Shown in pieces: positions 31,096-40,064 of a stretch of DNA of 64,000 nt; the stretch's first letter is position 1, and the number at the start of each line of letters is the position of its first letter. Made by a program: the position numbers and the translations under genes. This stretch comes from Panonychus citri. Lineage: Eukaryota > Arthropoda > Arachnida > Trombidiformes > Tetranychidae. The stretch lies in the NCBI RefSeq assembly GCF_014898815.1, contig NW_026515482.1, positions 1-64,000 on the forward strand. The letters are read 5' to 3'. The notes beneath the pieces are model-generated. The model saw only the letters and a list, made by a program, of their open reading frames with translations. It was not told the DNA's origin and ran no database searches.

Positions 31096-31706
31096 TTAGA
31101 CAAGTGTTCCATAACTGTCTGGCCATCCATCTTTACGATCTTTGTCTTCTTTTCTCGGTGAACAATCTTTCTTTTTAAAGTCAATTAAATCAGGTTTTTT
31201 TCCACCCTTTTCGACCCACTTGCTCATTCCCATAACGGCATTTAAACTACACTTACCTGGGCCATTATGGAGAGAACAAGGGGTAGAACTGATTTCCAAT
31301 GAATTCCAAGTACCACCAAGTCTTTCAAGATTGATTCTAGGAATACCAAAGGCTCGAAGGATAGACTCTGATTCTTTCGACTTACAGGCTACTAGATATT
31401 GATCAGGGTTAACATTAGCCTCGTAAAATGTAATCAGAAGAGTCTTCATAGCGGTGAGGCTTATTCCTCGCTTGGCATCGAACGGCAAACCGTGAAGGTT
31501 TCGCATGCAGTGGGAGGCTGATCGTTTTTCATACCAAGATAGGTCTTGGTACTTGATACCATGATCAACGCTGAAAACACTAGTACCCGTCTTGTTATGG
31601 ATAGCAAACTCACGAGGATAGAACTTATCATTGTAATAGAAACCTTGAGCATCAAAGTAACAACATATATTCCATGATGATTTAATGAACTGATGTCAAC
31701 TAACAT
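31096..31706 (-). pseudogene. Possible nuclease-like protein (RNase H/DEDD-fold candidate), frameshifted near its start
   Basis: The ATG at 31706 overlaps the stop of the upstream gene (ATGTTAG), but the frame shifts near 31680. The second frame runs to 31096. Readable blocks are YFDAQGFYYNDKFYPREFAI, then YLVACKSKESESILRAFG, INLERLGGTW and SLHNGPGKCSLNAV. The same order of motifs occurs in an arthropod-wide uncharacterised family in which the first block reads D-x-E-G; here Glu is Gln. The pattern suggests an RNase H-like nuclease fold with one acidic residue lost, but this is only pattern matching. Confidence 0.4.
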
Positions 31707-32449
31707 TGACTCTCTTTATTTATACTAAACATTTGGTTCATATACAGTAAAGACCGCAAGAGGGCGGGATTCTCAGTATGAGCATCAACCAATCCCTTCA
31801 AGAAGTCACCGTTGAGTTTTTTCATAAAGATAACCTTGGGAATGTGTTCACGTGGCCACATCGTGTTGATGTAATTACTTGCATAATCTTGCCATATTTG
31901 ATCAGAATTAGTTATGAGTTGATTAGAGCTTTCTTTCGTTAGTTTTCCGTTGATAATCATTTCTTCTTCTTTCCAAGGTTGATCAATACGACCGGTTTCC
32001 TTTATCAATGTTGCTAAGATAAAAACGTCTGCAAGAAATAATGAGCCTTTAAGAGTCCTTGACGAGTAGATTACAGGTGATAACATTTCCATTAAGTAAA
32101 CAACACCAGGGATTAGAGCATTTACTGTTGGAACAACAACTTTATCTATACAAAGTCTCCGATTTCTTTTAGATAGAGTAATTCCATTGTCATTGTTTTC
32201 GATTGTTAGTTCTTCTATTGTTTCCGTGGCTCCAATTTCGTCTATCTTCGAATTACAGAAATCACCAAGTCCACTGAGTTCACGTCTAGTTAGATTAACA
32301 CCAGCCAATGTAGGTTTGTCTTCGATGAACTCACGTAGATCTACTCTTGCACATCTAATCTCACCATTTCTGAGTTCACCCCATGAAATAGTTAAATTGT
32401 ACTTGTTGATTTTAATAGGATTTAACGATAACCAGTTTAATGTTGACAT
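31700..32449 (-). CDS. Polinton right-arm protein of unknown function (249 residues)
   Basis: Intact 249-residue frame beginning MSTLNWLSLNPIKINKYNL. It has no Cys-rich module, no coiled coil and no signal peptide. There is a mildly hydrophobic patch (VVPTVNALIPGVVYLMEML) and a helical C-terminal half. A GGTATAAAAAGG box lies about 50 bases upstream. The stop overlaps the next gene's ATG (ATGTTAG), so the two are probably translated from one transcript. I do not recognise it. Confidence 0.6.
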   Translation of the reverse strand: MSTLNWLSLNPIKINKYNLTISWGELRNGEIRCARVDLREFIEDKPTLAGVNLTRRELSGLGDFCNSKIDEIGATETIEELTIENNDNGITLSKRNRRLCIDKVVVPTVNALIPGVVYLMEMLSPVIYSSRTLKGSLFLADVFILATLIKETGRIDQPWKEEEMIINGKLTKESSNQLITNSDQIWQDYASNYINTMWPREHIPKVIFMKKLNGDFLKGLVDAHTENPALLRSLLYMNQMFSINKESQC

Positions 32450-32463
32450 GTTGAACGCTTGAT

Positions 32464-32938
32464 TTATAATGAATTTTCACCTCGTTTCACTTCCCTTTTT
32501 ATACCTACCAGAGTTTTGAACTCATTGAACATCTCTTGCAACCCTTTGTAAGACTTAGCTCCAGTAACGATTAACTTTCCGGTTGAGTAATAAACAACGC
32601 ATAATTTATCTTTTCCAAATATATGCAGGAAAAATTTCAGGTTCATAACTCACTCCAGGTAGATTTTCAATATTGGGTTTACTTCTAAGAAAAGCAGATG
32701 CTGTGATGTTAACAATACGAATAAATTTGGCTCCTGGATAAACAGATTGAACATGAACACGAGCTTGTTTTATTGTTTTACATCCTGTGGCAATAATTTT
32801 TCCTGATTCAAATGTTAGAAGAGTCTGTAGACCATTTTTTATTACATCTGCATTGAATTTTTTCATTCGATTGTTGAGAGGAATTTTTTGACCATAGTCC
32901 CATAATGACACGAGATTAGCTATTTTCATTTTGAACAA
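32464..32938 (-). pseudogene. TATA-binding protein (TBP) homologue encoded by the Polinton, one frameshift
   Basis: The two direct TBP repeats are both present. Repeat 1 has LLTFESGKIIATGCKTIKQA, matching the F-x-S-G-K-hh-x-T-G-A-K core of TBP. Repeat 2 starts after YEPEIFPAYI, matching the near-invariant YEPELFPGLI, and has VVYYSTGKLIVTGAKSYKGL. A one-base frameshift at about 32610, just after that motif, separates the two halves (32606-32938 and 32464-32646). Total about 155 residues, slightly shorter than the 180-residue core of cellular TBP. TBP binds TATA boxes and nucleates transcription. The element's late genes have TATA boxes. I know of no TBP among the standard Polinton genes. Confidence 0.8.
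32496..32506 (-). promoter_or_regulatory. TATA box before the 249-residue unknown gene
   Basis: AGGTATAAAAA on the minus strand, about 50 bases before ATG 32449; it lies inside the 3' end of the TBP-like gene. Confidence 0.5.
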
Positions 32939-33020
32939 AAGAGATGATGAAATAATACCTAAAGATTATGAGAATGGTTAGAGCGAGGAAAAGCAGCAAC
33001 GCGTAGACTAGATCACTCAT
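32916..33020 (-). CDS. 34-residue single-pass membrane peptide
   Basis: A short frame from ATG 33020 begins MSDLVYALLLFLALTILIIF and continues RYYFIISFVQ; a run of about 20 hydrophobic residues makes a clear transmembrane segment. A TGTATAAAT box lies about 32 bases before the ATG, and the 3' end overlaps the TBP-like gene start by 23 bp. Adenoviruses and related mobile elements often carry such tiny membrane proteins, but no homology is claimed. Confidence 0.5.
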   Translation of the reverse strand: MSDLVYALLLFLALTILIIFRYYFIISFVQNENS

Positions 33021-33051
33021 GATTGACCGATTAAATAAATTGTTACAAGTA

Positions 33052-33060
33052 TTTATACAT
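33052..33060 (-). promoter_or_regulatory. TATA box before the membrane peptide / TBP-like genes
   Basis: ATGTATAAA on the minus strand, about 32 bases before ATG 33020 and about 115 before the TBP-like ATG 32938. It could drive both. Confidence 0.5.
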
Positions 33061-33078
33061 TTTTTAATAACTTTATTC

Positions 33079-33423
33079 TTATATTAAATCATTTTTGACC
33101 AAGAAAGATTCATATTTCTCTGAGAATTCTTTGCTCTTCAGTAGCTTCATCAACTCCAAATCCGCTTTAACATGGCCAAATGTCAATTTATTCGGGAGAT
33201 TGTCATAATCTATTTGGTCAACAAGAGCTTTTAAACGTTTGAATGTAACGAAAGAGACCACAACAGTCCAATTTGGTCCATCGATTTCATCATATCCTGC
33301 TGGTGCACTATGCGCCCATTCAGTTATCTTTACTGTCAAATTTTCATTTTTAACAATATCAATTATTAGATTGGCTTTTAGACCACTTGCACCATAATTA
33401 AACACAACTTGATCTGTCCACAT
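33079..33423 (-). CDS. Polinton right-end protein of unknown function (114 residues)
   Basis: Intact frame starting MWTDQVVFNYGASGLKANLI. It has an alternating beta-like N-terminal half (NLTVKITEW, NWTVVVSFVTF) and a helical, Lys/Glu-rich C-terminus. It is the outermost gene of the right arm, about 240 bases from the terminal repeat, and has a GGTATAAAAAGC box about 38 bases upstream. Not recognised. Its position suggests an early or DNA-end-related role only by analogy. Confidence 0.6.
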   Translation of the reverse strand: MWTDQVVFNYGASGLKANLIIDIVKNENLTVKITEWAHSAPAGYDEIDGPNWTVVVSFVTFKRLKALVDQIDYDNLPNKLTFGHVKADLELMKLLKSKEFSEKYESFLVKNDLI

Positions 33424-33456
33424 TTTGATACTAATAGTTAACTAACAAAGACTAGT

Positions 33457-33467
33457 GCTTTTTATAC
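33457..33467 (-). promoter_or_regulatory. TATA box before the outermost right-arm gene
   Basis: GGTATAAAAAG on the minus strand, about 38 bases before ATG 33423. Confidence 0.55.
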
Positions 33468-33612
33468 CTATTTTTATTGCATCATCTTTTATTACGTCAT
33501 TCTACTCAGTTCATTAGTCCTAACATCGAATGATGGTTTCAAGGACACTATTGACGTCATCCCAGACAGTTCATTGAACTTTCTAGAATGTTCTAGAACG
33601 TTCTCTGATCCC

Positions 33613-33666
33613 CACCCCCATTTCCGTTTCCGCTTCTGGCTCAGAAGCGGAGGTTTTCATACTACT
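33613..33666. repeat. Polinton right terminal inverted repeat
   Basis: Complementary to the left end. The internal hairpin here has a 9-bp stem (33630-33650, CCGCTTCTG, loop GCT, CAGAAGCGG). Small length differences from the left copy (an extra AACGGA block, a shorter stem) show slight divergence between the two ends. Confidence 0.88.
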
Positions 33667-33672
33667 GACATT
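33667..33672. repeat. Polinton target-site duplication, right (GACATT)
   Basis: Exact copy of 14156-14161 directly after the last element base (ACTACT then GACATT). The BTB exon resumes at this point. Confidence 0.92.
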
Positions 33673-34803
33673 TTAATCTTCAACAAGGAAAGAAGCCTCT
33701 TGCTTTTCTACCAGAATTCTGCCAATTTGATTGTGAATACAATCGACAATATAATAAGTCGATGGTCTCAATCTATGAACTTGATGAAGATAAAATTAAT
33801 ATTCGTCGTTTATCAAGATCGAACCTCTGGACTAAATATGGTCAATTCACTCGAGATGAGACAATGTCCACTTCTCTGATTGAAGCTGATCATATAGTCG
33901 ATGTAATCTATGATTCTGACAGAAAAGGTATTAGAGTAGATTTGATTGCAAAGAAATTCAAATATCTCAAAATGTTTGGTAATGACAATTCTTATTATGG
34001 TCAAGTTTACAGATGTATCACCCATGATACTCGTCCTAAAAAGTGAGTATATTTACTGATTTTTAGTGTTAACATAATCTAACTATTATGTTAACACAAA
34101 GTAACACTAAGTGCGCAGTAAGTTTATATTAATTCTTAACGATTATATGGTCTAAATACTTTCTATCTTTTCATATTCTTAGCATTTCTACAAATATAAG
34201 AACATCTTTATTGAATTGCGAGAATGAAGAAATCTTTTTGAGCCATATAGTCTAGAAGCCATTTCTCTTGATGATGGCTTGGCGGGAATTTACTATGGAA
34301 AGGTAGATTCTGTTGGGTCTAATGTGGGTGATGTATCTGATGAACCTGATGATGATGGCGAGGTGAATGAATCTCACGACGCGTATCTTTATTGCTCATC
34401 TCTTGGTTATGAAGAATTGTCTTCATATGAGATGAAAGGACATGTTCGAACTCGGTCCTGCTTTTTATCGAAATCAGATACAGGAAAGATCTTGTACTTT
34501 TTGACGAGCCATAAATTCTTTAAAAATGTGCTGTGTGACGATTCAACAGATGTACTTGACTATTCGTTCCTGAAAGAGTTCATCGGAAGTGATTCTCTTG
34601 ATCACATTGAGCTGATTTCTCATGAAAATTCTGTGCTAATTTGTAACAAGGAAACGAAAATGATTTATTCTTATAACGATGATATTGATACTGATATTGA
34701 TTACGATAACACTGATTATTGGCAATTTATGTCTAAAATTGAATCTCCCGAAAAGATGATTACAATTGCATCGATTTGTTTGCCGATTGATTGTGAGCAA
34801 TAA
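33667..34803 (+). pseudogene. BTB family copy B, 3' part (end of exon 1 and exon 2)
   Basis: Exon 1 resumes after the Polinton and runs to 34042 (SMVSIYELDEDKINIRRL, then the conserved LIEADHIVDVIYDS), followed by a GTGAGT donor. The acceptor CTTAG is at 34192 and exon 2 is 34193-34803. Its C-terminal domain is open from about 34240 (SLEAISLDDGLAGIYYG, ILYFLTSHKFFKNVL, VLDYSFLKEFIGSDSLDH, MITIASICLPIDCEQ). A TGA or indel near 34220 breaks the start of exon 2. With the BTB domain lost and the Polinton inserted, the gene is dead. Confidence 0.85.
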
Positions 34804-35902
34804 CTAATTGTCACCCAATTTAACACATTGATGTTCAATTATTTACAACAAAAGAATTTGATTGAGCTTTTCTTAATGCAAGTGATAATCTTACCATTAT
34901 TATTCAATTATCGCTTCTTAATTTCGTTTTAATAAATCAAATAAATCATTGGATTCTTAAAACGTACAAATAATGAATGGATCTCATTTTTTTATTGAAA
35001 GTCTAAATACGCAGGAAGTGATATGATGATTCAATCCTTTTGTTGATTTTTTTCACACCGAAGAGTTTCTCAGTAAATCTTTGTTTGAAATTAATTGTTT
35101 ACATTGGATCAAATTGATTAGAATCAATTAAAATCTAACCAACAATAGGATTAAAACTAAAAGAAAGATCACCAATTAACAGATTTAATCATCATATAAT
35201 TAGAAGTTTGCCTGATCTCATGCAAACAAATTAATTGATTGATCAGTTTTCAATTAAAATGATCTTCATCTGCTGATTGTTTATCATTTAATAGATGACG
35301 AAATGTCTTTGTTTGGTTTCTAATTTGGTTTGCAATTAGCTCTTATTTTTGATTTGGTGATTAATTAACTATCAATATTTTTCCCATGAAACAAATTGAA
35401 AACCACCATTTAATGGATTGGTAACAATAAGAGTTTTATTAGATAATTAATATCTTTGGACCTGTTGATTAAGACTAATATTTATCTCTTCACATTTATG
35501 TAAATTGCAATCGAATGTCTTGAGTTTGAAAAGGAACCGAGTAGAAAACATTAAATGGAGTCCATTTTCTTTTGACAGTTAAACGCTTTTGTGAAAACCG
35601 TTAGTTCCTTATAAGCTAATTAAAGATTAACAATTAATTAGATGAAGACACGAAATGTTGTTAAAGGGATTCGACTGACTAATGCACTTATAATTGTTGC
35701 TTCTTAAAAAATTGATTGGATACTTAAAGTGAAGACAAATTTTAATTATCATTTAGAAACGAGCCGATTGGTTTGTTTTTGTATCGGTTACATTGAGAAA
35801 ATCAGCTCAGTTAATTTAACCTCAGAAACACAAGGTTGTGATCCAGTTTAGCGGAACTTAAATCACTTGATTTATTAATTGTTGGATTATGATGTAACTC
35901 AT

Positions 35903-36206
35903 TAGTGTTTCTGTAATACTATTGTATCGATATATTATATCGATATTTCAACTTGCAATACTTATTGATACTTTTTTATTCGATACCAATACTAGAAAAT
36001 CGATAGAAAATCTAATTTTTGATCGATTTTCAAAAACTGATCGGACTTTTAATCATTAAAATCGGGCGATAAGTCAATGAAAATCGCGATTTTTAACGAT
36101 ATTTTAGCAATATTTACCAATACTAGTATTAGTAATATTATCGATATTCTGTGTTACAATACTTTTAATATCGATAAATACTTTAAGCAAGTATTGCGAA
36201 ACTCTA
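35903..36206. mobile_element. 304-bp hAT-type MITE
   Basis: The ends are imperfect inverted repeats, TAGTGTTTCTGTAATACT at 35903 and the complement of TAGAGTTTCGCAATACT ending at 36206. An exact 8-bp duplication TAACTCAT flanks it (35895-35902 and 36207-36214). The TAGNG terminus and 8-bp duplication are hAT features. The interior is rich in ATCGAT palindromes with no coding capacity. The homologous stretch near 50.2 kb lacks it. Confidence 0.8.
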
Positions 36207-36360
36207 TAACTCATCACTTAGCTTTTCATTAATTGATTTCACTTTAAATTGAACACAAGTCTAATTGTTTATTGTATTGTCTTGAATTTCATCATCACAA
36301 CGCTAATTTTTTTCGACTAAAATTTTGTGATGAAAATATCGACGTAAGAGCTGTCAACTG

Positions 36361-36394
36361 CTCTCTCTCTCTTCTCTCTCTCTCTCTCTCTCTT
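36361..36394. repeat. (CT)n microsatellite upstream of BTB copy C
   Basis: A CTCTCTCT tract about 125 bases before the ATG; a shorter one stands at 50347-50366 before copy H. GAGA-type elements often mark arthropod promoters, which is only suggestive here. Confidence 0.8.
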
Positions 36395-36436
36395 GGAGAA
36401 AACCTAGTCGTCATCATTTTCTTTTGTCTTTCTTGT

Positions 36437-36446
36437 CTATAAAAAG
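36437..36446 (+). promoter_or_regulatory. TATA box of BTB copy C
   Basis: CTATAAAAAG, 70 bases before the last base preceding ATG 36516. The same box stands at 41893 (copy E), 47324 (copy G) and 50408 (copy H), embedded in a conserved promoter-leader ending TGATCATTAAACTGCCTCAAG. Confidence 0.6.
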
Positions 36447-36515
36447 TTTAATTCTTTTCTATAACGGTTCAGTTAAACATTAATTTCTTTCAAGTGATCA
36501 TTAAACTGCCTCAAG

Positions 36516-38252
36516 ATGGAAGATCAATTTATCCTTTTAGAAAATGATTATGTTACTATTGTGAATAGAGAAAAATCTTACAAAATTTCTAAACAAAAGT
36601 TATCGTCGATTCCTTACTTTGTGAAATTATTTGCCGATTCTAATTGTGACACAACCAAAATAGAACTTGATCTTGATGAAAGTTCATTTGATAATATTAT
36701 CGAGTTTATTCTGGATGGTCATTTATCGATTTCCATTGAAAATGCCTTATCAATGATGGAAACTGCTGATTACCTCGGACTGGGCGAAATCAAACAGAAG
36801 TATCTTGATTTCTACCAATCGAATTTCAACATCAAACTATTGGAAGAGTTCTTGGTTTTTATGATAAACGTGAATCCTGAAATGTTTACTGAAGAAAAGC
36901 TCAATTCATTTATTGCGAAATTTTTCCTTCCAATTACTCACACGAGCATTTCTAAAATTTCAGTCGCTCTATTGGAACGAATTTTGAAGTTGAATTTGGT
37001 TGTTTTCGAGTTTCAAATATATGAAGCCATTAAGCGATGGAGCTTTTTCAATAAAAAGGCTCGAATACAATATCTACCTCAACTCATGAAATTCATCAAT
37101 TTTTGTCGTTTGAATGATGTAGAGATTCAAAGTGTCGCCTCGATGCTTACAACTTCTGGATTCACTCTCAACGCTCCACAGTCGAAGAAGAAATCTCCCC
37201 GTGCCTGTCTTCCCGAATTCTGCCAATCTGATTGCATAATTAATCGACATTATGATAAGTCGTTGGTTGCAATCTATGAACTGGGTAAAGATAAAATTAA
37301 CATTCGACGTTTATCAAGATCAAATGTTTGGACTAAATATGGTCAATTCACTCGCGATGAGACAATTTCTTCTTCTTTAATTGAGGCTGATCATATTATC
37401 GATATAATCTATGATTCTGGAAGAAAAGGTATTCGGGTTGATTTGATTTCAAAGAAATTCAAATATCTCAAAATGTTTGGTGATGACAATTCTTATTATG
37501 GTCAAGTTTACAAGTATTTCGCTCATGATATTTGTTGCAATCAGTAAGTATTGATGCATATTGATAACATAATACATGTATGTATTACTAAATACTCTTT
37601 ATCTTTTGCATTCTCAGTACTTACGTAAAAATCAGTGACTCGCTAAGTGGATCTAATATTTGCAAAAATTTGAACATCAAACGTTTGGAAGCCATTTTTC
37701 TCGGTGAGCACTTGGAGGCAATTTGTAATGGAACTGGAAATGACGTTGACTCTACTAGAACTGATGATGGATGGGACGATTGGTGCATTGAATCTCGTCG
37801 TTCTAAGGAGTCGCATGAGCTGGTGAATGCTCCCTGTTATTGCCCGTCTCTTGATTATCGAAAATTGTCTTCTTGTGAATCCCAAAGATCCGCTAGAACT
37901 CGGTCCTGTTTGTTATCGAAACCAGATATGTATTCAAGTTCGCAAAAGTTCTTGTACTTTTTGACGAAAGTTGATTTCCGTCGACAACGTGAGTGGATAT
38001 GGAAGTGGCACAAATGGTGCATCAATAGTACTCGACTTCTCGTTCCTAAAAGATTTTATCGGAAGCGATTCTCTGAATCATATTGAGATGATTTGTCATA
38101 ACAATTCGGTTCTTATTTGTAACAAGGAAACGAAAATGATTTATTCTTATAGCGATGATACAGATTATTGGCAATTGATGTCTAAAATTGAATCTCAAGA
38201 AAAGATGATCGCAATTGCATCGATTTGTTTACCAATTGATTTTGAAAAATAA
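36516..38252 (+). pseudogene. BTB/POZ-BACK family, copy C (two exons, frameshift in exon 2)
   Basis: Exon 1 (36516-37543) is open for its full length: BTB domain with SYKISKQKLSSIPYFVKLF and ENALSMMETADYLGLGEIKQ, then the BACK-like region and the conserved LIEADHIIDIIYDSGRKGIR block. Compared with copy H it has compensating small indels (FLVFMINVNPEMF against FLDFYDKRKSPEMF; THTSISKISV against TRTRTFLKFPV). The intron is 37544-37617. Exon 2 (37618-38252) lacks two bases (GT) near 37990 relative to copy E, so the C-terminal VLDFSFLKDFIGSDSL block is out of frame. The true protein would be about 554 residues. Paralogue of copy E by segmental duplication. Confidence 0.88.
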
Positions 38253-39051
38253 CTGATCGATTTGAAACATTGATGTTTAATCACTTAAAACAATTAAGTT
38301 TGATTGAGCTTTTCTTAATTTACGTGATAATTTTCACTTTCATATTCCATTATTGTTTCTTAATTTCAATTCATTCGCAATTATGAACCTTAAAACAGAA
38401 AAGATTAGCTTTGATCAATAATTAAAAATTTCCACAATCTCATGCAAACAAATTGTTTGATCAGTTTTCAATTAATCCGATCTTCATTTGGTGATTGTTC
38501 CTCATTTAATAAATGACGAAATGTCTTTGTTTTATTACTAATTTGATTATTAATTTGCTTATTTTTCGATTTGGTGATGAATTAGTCATCACATGAAGCT
38601 TTTAATTTTTTAATTCGTAACCGACTTTCAATGTATTAGTCATATCACATTACAAGTTTGTTGGATAATATCACTAATTAATATCTTTGGACCGAATGAT
38701 ATAGTCGTTCAAATTGACCATTTTCTTTTGACAATTAAAAGCTTAACTCTTTTTAAGGAAACCGTTAACGAGTTTTTATTAGTGATCAGAGATTAATAAT
38801 GTACATCAATTAAATGATACGAAATGTTGTTAATGGATTCATTCGGGATGGTCTTATTTATGAGGTATTGAATTCGAGTTCTCATCAACATCGCTTAGGT
38901 ATTTTAACTCATCTCAAGGTATCTTCATTACCACAGTTCATTAACATGGAACAAATTTCAAATTAGAAAACCGGAAAAGTATGTGATTATTGTGCTGATA
39001 TAAACAGCATCATCAAAAGATTAACCGAGTCAGATTTAGGATGATAATGAG
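38253..39051. other. Intergenic stretch with a fragment of the helical-protein gene
   Basis: No intact gene. From about 38830 to 38985 the sequence is homologous to 61450-61610 in the gene at 60318 (GAACAAATTTCAAATTAGAA and flanks), with several indels. It is a short remnant of that gene trapped between BTB copies. Confidence 0.6.
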
Positions 39052-39640
39052 TTACATTCGATATCCTTTAATTTTAAACGAAAAAATCGGGTGGATTATA
39101 ATTAGATGGACAGACTTGACCATTTGATGAGAAAAATCAATCGCTTGACCAGAGGTACCAAAAAATGCAAGTCGACCATCAGCAATAAGCATAATTTTAT
39201 CAAACAATTTAAATATTTCGGACGAAGGCTGATGAATGGTACAAATGATAGTTCGTTGCTCGGACGCCAATGACTTTAGAACTGAAATTACACTCAGAGC
39301 CATGAATGAATCGATGGATCCATGATAATCTGATGCCAAGAAAAAGCAAATTGATCATTCACAAGACTAATTAGACTTTGATTAGTGTCATTGACAATGA
39401 CATTAATTAAATTTTGACCCATCAATACATTGAGTAAAGTTGTTTTACCAAAACAATTGAAGAAAAAATTTGTTAATAATGGAACAAAAAAAAGCAACCA
39501 GATCAACTAAATATACTGAATTACCTGCCTCTGATGGACCAAGAATAGCCAATAAATTACCCTATTCAACATAACCAGACAACATAACAATTAAGGTAAG
39601 AAAATTGATACATTGCTTCTAAAATCTAATTAATCGCAAT
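39052..39640 (-). pseudogene. ABCG transporter remnant (NBD pieces), copy 2
   Basis: On the minus strand, 39052-39339 encodes DSFMALSVISVLKSLASEQR, TIICTIHQPSSEIFKLFDKI and LIADGRLAFFGTSGQAI: the D-loop and H-loop (His in the IHQPSSE motif) of an ABCG nucleotide-binding domain. The Walker B DEPTSG residues just before are deleted. At 39380-39460 comes GKTTLLNVLMGQNL (Walker A Lys kept), and at about 39530 the upstream half of the P-loop, separated by an intron-like gap. Order is scrambled relative to a working gene. No membrane domain. Confidence 0.75.
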
Positions 39641-40064
39641 TCTTCATACAATTGACACAAATCATCAGAAATCCATGTGAATATCCATATGAATTCAATC
39701 AGAACATCAATCTATGGAGCAGGTAAAAGTTGATGAGTTAAATAATGAGCGTCGCTCATTGAGCGATGTTTAAATTTTGGAGGACAATTTGCGGGCTTGA
39801 TTATAATTCTTACTGATATTTTGATTCCTAAAATATCTATTCATATCCAAGTTCTGATTTTATTGCTAATAATCTCTACATTTACTGTATGTTCAATACA
39901 GATATTGAATGTTTAATTTTCTCAATTTCAAAGCCGCGCTTCTATTTAGTAGATGACGAAAGTAGTGACACCATTTTCTTCTTATCTAAAAAAATGAAAG
40001 AGTTAACTTTTCAGCAGTTACTGTTCGGTTTTAACGAGTGAACATCGAATCAAATCGCTTCAAG

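Larger units (their letters stand above)
14162..33666. mobile_element. Complete Polinton/Maverick element, 19.5 kb, inserted in a BTB-family exon
   Basis: The 19505-bp element is bounded by inverted repeats starting AGTAGTA and a perfect 6-bp duplication GACATT. It carries the Polinton core set: protein-primed DNA polymerase B, adenovirus-type protease, double jelly-roll major capsid, minor capsid, retroviral-type integrase with chromodomain, and an A32-like packaging ATPase. The capsid and packaging genes mean that such elements may form virions (adintovirus-like). The left arm (plus) has spliced accessory genes and the polymerase; the right arm (minus) has intronless, tightly packed or overlapping genes. 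Several core genes are frameshifted in this sequence. The terminal repeats (about 50 bases) are short for the group. Confidence 0.95.
34804..36515. other. Intergenic stretch upstream of BTB copy C
   Basis: No gene is visible. It resembles the stretch upstream of copy H (49.1-50.5 kb), with blocks such as TTAATATCTTTGGACCTGTT conserved. Compared with that copy it contains an extra 304-bp hAT-type MITE (annotated separately). It ends with a (CT)n tract and a TATA box. Confidence 0.6.

Noticed and set aside
32606..32938. Host TBP gene copy
   Set aside because: It lies well inside the Polinton ends, is intronless, packed among element genes on the same strand and diverged from cellular TBP, so element cargo is the simpler reading.
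35908..36200. Replication-origin or centromere-like AT palindromes (many ATCGAT)
   Set aside because: The stretch has inverted-repeat ends and an 8-bp target duplication, so a MITE explains it.
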